Assembly (NCBI GenBank): GCA_030068145.1
Contig: JAPJBO010000085.1
Coordinates: 341,501 to 405,500, forward strand
DNA from: Diplonema papillatum
Taxonomy: Eukaryota; Euglenozoa; Diplonemea; Diplonemida; Diplonemidae
Reading direction: 5' to 3'
DNA: 64,000 nucleotides
Position numbers and translations under genes: made by a program
Part shown: in pieces, positions 60,306 to 64,000 of the stretch
Layout: the number at the start of each line of letters is the position of its first letter
Position numbering within the stretch: position 1 is the first letter of the stretch
The notes under the pieces: generated by a model
Databases searched by the model: none
The model's input: the letters and a program-made list of their open reading frames with translations, nothing else
What the model was told of the DNA's origin: nothing

Positions 60306-61255
60306 TCACCTCAGGAGAATTCGGGTGGAGCTGGCTTCTACAACTAGTAATACTCCGGCAAAAGGTAGCACTCCTCAACTAGCCCGAACCAACAGGATCA
60401 AAGAATGTCAGTCACACCTTCCCGATTATTTTTACGAGAGGAGGTACAGCAACCTCTCGTGTGGTTGTCCTCAGCATGCCCGGACAACTCTGACGAAGAC
60501 GATCGACCTCCTTCAACAGAATCCAGCTGAGTCAATCCAGCTGACTCTACGGCACTGCGTGCCAGCTGTAACTTCAGCTTCATGACAAGCGATCTCGTTG
60601 TCACCATGGGAAGGCAGTAGCCCGAGATCAAAAGGATAGCGGTAGGCACAAGCAGGAGAACGGTGCGCGGGGGCAAGGGTAAGGGGGGGGGGGGAAGAGG
60701 CAAGGGGCGTGATAGAGTACAGGTACAGAACGTTTGCTTTTTTTTTTAGCGTTTTTGCTGTTCACGGGAACAGCAGCTGCGCAGGAGAATGGTTAAACGA
60801 GTCCAACCAAAAAACAGGGTCACTGCCGGCCCACAGAGGTTCGCCCCCTGCGCTATCACTTTCACCATCCTAGATGGCGCTGGTCGCCTGCGCATTACTA
60901 TACACTTATTTACCTTACTTACCTAACGTAGTCCAATACAGTTCACATCTTTTCATAAGCTGAGGTTGAATCGTTAACGAGTACCAAATAAGCCGGTCAA
61001 CCGCTAGAACCTCTGGAACTTCAAGCACGGTGCACCACGGTCTATTAGGTAGGGATGACACGGCTTACGAAGTAATCTTTGTGAGACTCGCTCGGATCAG
61101 GCTAGGAAGATACACCCCCACGACTCGTGATCGAACAGCATGCATTGCCGAACAAGCGGCATGCCAGCTCGATGTTTCTTTTTTGTCTGAACGGCTTCTT
61201 GCTTTAAGAAGCCGGTGGTTTAAGCCTCCCCTGCGGCAGTGCGGGGCCTCAGCAG
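60306..61255. other. Intergenic, no gene recognised
   Basis: Contains a G-run at about 60685-60695 and a T-run at about 60740. No repeat or gene was recognised. Confidence 0.45.
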
Positions 61256-61660
61256 TTGTCTTTCACTCACCAAAGTCTGCTGCCGCGTCACACGAACTTC
61301 ATCGGCACGCCTGCTGCCTTCTCCTTCTCTCGCCTTGCTTTGAGCTCTTCCACCGCTTTCGTGCTCATGGTGGGTCTGCCTTCATGTGGTTGTACGGGTT
61401 GCTGCCGTGGTGGATGCCCTTCACGAGTTCTTCAACGACGGGTCCTTCTTGCCTTTCGGCACCTTCTTCGCGTGGAAGTTGTGCAGCTTCGCGAAGAAGT
61501 CCTTGCCAGTACTCCAGTGCGGAATTCGGCGGGCGTCGGCGCCTCCGAGTCGTCGACGGGGCGGTCGAAGGAGAGCAGCAGGTTGCCCTGCTCGTCCTCC
61601 GCCGGTTCGTTGGTCAGCTTGTCGGGCACAAGCCCCCACAGCCACAGCAACTGCCAGTCG
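61256..61660 (-). pseudogene. 3'-end echo of the 61.7-kb gene
   Basis: A same-strand copy of about 61670-62110: GTCTGCTGCCGCGTCACACG, TTGCTTTGAGCTCTTCCACC, GGTTGTACGGGTTGCTGCCG, TCGAAGGAGAGCAGCAGG and GCTTGTCGGGCACAAG match in order. Deletions of about 18, 3 and 50 bp or so compared with the parent leave it frame-broken. Confidence 0.85.
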
Positions 61661-61695
61661 TCGGGTGTCTTTCATTCGCGAAGTCTGCCGCCGCG

Positions 61696-62982
61696 TCACA
61701 CGAATTTCATCGGCACGCCTGCTGCCTTCTCCTTTTCTCGCCTTGCTTTGAGCTCTTCCACCGCCTGCGTCTTCCGCGCTGTCGCGGCTTTCGTGCTCAT
61801 GGTAGGGTCCGCCTCCATGTGGTTGTACGGGTTGCTGCCGTGGTGGATGCCCTTCACGAGTTCCTTCAACGACGGGTCCTTCTTGCCCTTCGGCTCCTTC
61901 TTCGCGTGGAAGTTGTGCAGCTTCACGAAGAAGTCCTTTTCGGACCGCGTGTCGCTGTTGACCTTGTGCACGAGCGCCGGCGGCCAGTACTCCAGGTGCC
62001 GCGTGCGGATTTCGGCGGGCGCCGCGGCCTCCGAGTCGTCGACGGGGCGGTCGAAGGAGAGCAGCAGGTTGCCCTGCTCGTCCTCCACCGGTTCGTTGGT
62101 CAGCTTGTCGAGCACGATGACGGCGAGCCGCTTCTCCATCTGCAAAGCCTGCAGCCGGTGCTTCCGGTCCCTCGTCCACGCCAGCCCGCATTCTTCGAGG
62201 ATGTTCCGGTCCCTGTCCGGGTTCCGCGTCGACCGCACGTCGACTCGGTTCGCGCGGAAGGCCGCGATGGTGGCCACCCGGTGCTCCTTGTCGATCGCCC
62301 GCGCAACGCACAGCGCCCGCTTCTTGTCCTCGATGACCGCCGCGTGCTCGTACAGCTGCTGCCAGACCGGGGGGGGCGTCCCGGACGCTGCCGCAGACCC
62401 GCGGGCCGGCGAATACGACCGGCGCTGCGGCGACGACGCCGCCGAATTTGCCCGCGGCGTACAGGAGCGGCTGTTCGACTTCGAACGGGCGCGGGATCCG
62501 AGCAGGACGACGGGGATGTTGTGGGAGATGCGCGCCGTGTTCGCGAGGTCGGAGAGGAGCCACAACGACTGCGACAAGGGGGAGTGGCCGGGCCCGTCGT
62601 CACGGGGCAGGACTCCGGCGAAGCCGCCGGGATGGACTTTCAGCACGCGCAGCGGCGGGTGCTTGATTTCCACGGGCTGTTGTATGTCGAGAAGGACGAT
62701 CTTCGAGCACAGAGCCTCGCGGCCGTTGCAGGAGACCACCAGGTCCGGCGCCGACGCGGCCCGGTCGACGCTCGGGCGCAGGGTGAAGCAGAGCGGGTGC
62801 AGGTCGTGCCGGATGAAGTTCGTCAGCGGGATGTCGACGGTGATCGGGCCCCCCTGCGCCGCCCGTGGCGACCGGGACACGGCGCTCTCGCCGCTGTCGC
62901 GCCGGGCCCGCGAAACGACGTCTTCGAAGCCTTCGAGGCACTGCTCGTTCGGCGTCTTGCCATCGCTGATTCCCTCGGACAT
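61696..62982 (-). CDS. Conserved-looking protein of unknown family
   Basis: 428 residues from ATG at 62982, with acceptor-like GACAACAG (CAG at 62994-62996) 11 nt upstream and a second AG farther out. Residues 1-50 are polar and the middle carries a well-folded-looking alpha/beta stretch (ITVDIPLTNFIRHDLHPLCF, DLVVSCNGREALCSKIVLLD). A Ser/Arg-rich linker follows (SRARSKSNSRS). Then come a second alpha/beta stretch (QALQMEKRLAVIVLDKLTNE), a block LEYWPPALVHKVNSDTRSEK, and a Lys-rich tail ending PMKFV. No catalytic or binding motif was recognised. It is downstream-most of the same-strand gene set and is preceded by family C. Confidence 0.7.
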   Translation of the reverse strand: MSEGISDGKTPNEQCLEGFEDVVSRARRDSGESAVSRSPRAAQGGPITVDIPLTNFIRHDLHPLCFTLRPSVDRAASAPDLVVSCNGREALCSKIVLLDIQQPVEIKHPPLRVLKVHPGGFAGVLPRDDGPGHSPLSQSLWLLSDLANTARISHNIPVVLLGSRARSKSNSRSCTPRANSAASSPQRRSYSPARGSAAASGTPPPVWQQLYEHAAVIEDKKRALCVARAIDKEHRVATIAAFRANRVDVRSTRNPDRDRNILEECGLAWTRDRKHRLQALQMEKRLAVIVLDKLTNEPVEDEQGNLLLSFDRPVDDSEAAAPAEIRTRHLEYWPPALVHKVNSDTRSEKDFFVKLHNFHAKKEPKGKKDPSLKELVKGIHHGSNPYNHMEADPTMSTKAATARKTQAVEELKARREKEKAAGVPMKFV

Positions 62983-63029
62983 GTGCGATTCCCCTGTTGT
63001 CCTGTCGGTCCCTTGCTTCGCGCCACCTG

Positions 63030-63210
63030 GGAGGGGGGTAATGTTGTTTTACATAATCGCCAGCTTGAAGGAAATTCTTGACAATAGCTGCCAGTCAAAG
63101 AACCGAAGGGATCACAATACCGGACCACGTGTTGAACGGGCATGAGGTCCTCCAACACGACAAATCACACAAACACACACAGGTCAAAAGTCCTGAGTGA
63201 GAAAACAACA
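63030..63210 (-). repeat. Dispersed repeat family C, minus-strand copy
   Basis: Starts near TAATGTTGTTTTACATAATC and GCCAGCTTGAAGGAAATTC, then GACCACGTGTTGAACGGG and AACACGACAAATCACACAAA to AAAGTCCTGAGTGAGAAAAC. It lies just upstream of the 62.98-kb gene start. Confidence 0.75.
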
Positions 63211-63440
63211 GGTCCAGAATTTGGGTGGTCCAAAAACTGGGTCCAAAAATTGGTCCAGAATTTGGGTCCAGAATTTGGGTCTAAAAATTGGGTCCAAATT
63301 TGGGTCCAGGATTTGGGTCCCAAATTCTGGAAGGGTTCGATTTTGGGGTCGGTTTTGAACCCGAACCCGAAACCGAACCCAAAACCGAACCTTCCGATCC
63401 GAGAAAACCGAACTCGGAACCGAACCCAGAACCGGGGAGG
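63210..63440. repeat. Low-complexity array of GGGTCCAAAATTT and CCGAACCC units
   Basis: From 63210 to 63335 the unit GGTCCAGAATTTGG or GGTCCAAAAATTGG recurs about nine times at 12-20-bp spacing. From 63355 to 63440 the unit CCGAACCCGAAA recurs about seven times. Both units can be read on either strand as open frames, but composition is biased and no gene is called. Confidence 0.7.
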
Positions 63441-64000
63441 GCGGTAGGCTAACAACGAAGGTGGCAGCTCTCCACATTACATCACGCAAGAATGGCTGAT
63501 TCCTTCCTGAAGTCATCAACTGTCTTTGTGCCCACAGGAATTCTTCTTCGCGCGGCTGGTGTAAACACGGTAGTGTAAGCGAAGTAGTAGTAGTATTAGT
63601 ATGTGTCTGCCGAAGCAGCCGGAGACAGCAGGCGCAGGGGGCAGGTCTTGCTTTACAATTCTCTTCTTCATGGAGACCCGCCCCCGGCAATCCCGACTGT
63701 CCGGCAGTGTAAGCGAAGAACAAAAGGAAATGAAGTGGAGCAGGGAGGCCGCGGTGTAGGAGAAGCAGGCGACGGGGCACCCAGTACCGTCGGCTTTCCA
63801 TTTTCGTCCGGACAATGGTCAGCTGCGGCCGATCATCCGGTTGGCGGGGGATGCCGGCGCTTCCGCGTACCTGAGGTCCCTGTTAGGGGCCTTAGGAGGC
63901 GAGGAGCCGCCGAGTGGGACGATGGGTTTGGCAGCTATCGCGGACCTTCAACAACAGGCTTTCTGACAGGCCTGAGGATCCTGGATTGTCGGGAACATCG
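63441..64000. other. Intergenic to the window edge
   Basis: A short inverted match to family C (GTGTAAGCGAAG) is seen twice. No gene is supported before the edge. Confidence 0.4.

Overview
The window reads as nuclear DNA of a repeat-rich eukaryotic protist. It has introns, long low-complexity and homopolymer tracts, many families of short dispersed repeats, two large tandem arrays, and only seven recognisable protein genes in 64 kb. All seven lie on the minus strand between 19.7 and 63 kb. Several have a pyrimidine tract and AG just upstream of the start or first usable codon, as expected for cis-splicing or spliced-leader addition. One protein carries a C-terminal motif I associate with kinetoplastid proteins, and another is built from CCCH modules like those of euglenozoan RNA-binding proteins. 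My best guess is a euglenozoan, most likely a diplonemid. That is an inference from style and motifs, not from a marker gene. No spliced-leader RNA, rRNA or complete tRNA gene was found. The first 19.7 kb, 24.1-28 kb and 37-46.5 kb hold no gene I can support and are mosaics of dispersed repeats.

Layout. 0-19.7 kb: repeat mosaic. 19.77-24.12 kb: a tandem CCCH zinc-finger gene on the minus strand, whose intron is filled by about 106 near-perfect copies of a 27-bp minisatellite. 25.3-26.3 kb: a repeat element present twice. 28.1-30.0 kb: an RNase P/MRP p30 (RPP30) gene with a broken copy of its 3' half downstream. 30.5-34.4 kb: an 88-bp satellite of about 43 units. 35.5-36.8 kb: a coiled-coil gene followed by a decayed copy of its 3' end. 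37-46.5 kb: repeat mosaic with miniature inverted-repeat elements and tRNA-headed SINE-like sequences. 46.6-47.5 kb: a ubiquitin-specific protease reading frame that lacks its cysteine box. 49.5-56.5 kb: an 1819-codon right-handed beta-helix protein flanked on both sides by tandem partial copies of its own ends. 57.5-60.3 kb: a helix-rich protein, again with partial copies at both ends. 61.2-63.0 kb: a protein of unknown family with a partial copy of its 3' end.

The most unusual feature is that five of the seven genes carry truncated, same-strand copies of their own 3' end, and two also of their 5' end, immediately outside the gene. Where there is more than one copy, decay increases with distance. 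I call these gene-end echoes. They look like the product of repeated local duplication at gene boundaries. The other strong points are the minisatellite intron, a SINE-like family with two target-site duplications and a probable empty site, and several palindromic or miniature inverted-repeat elements.

The genes do not form an obvious pathway. Three have a role in RNA or protein turnover: CCCH RNA binding, RNase P/MRP, and a ubiquitin protease. Their shared strand is compatible with polycistronic transcription.
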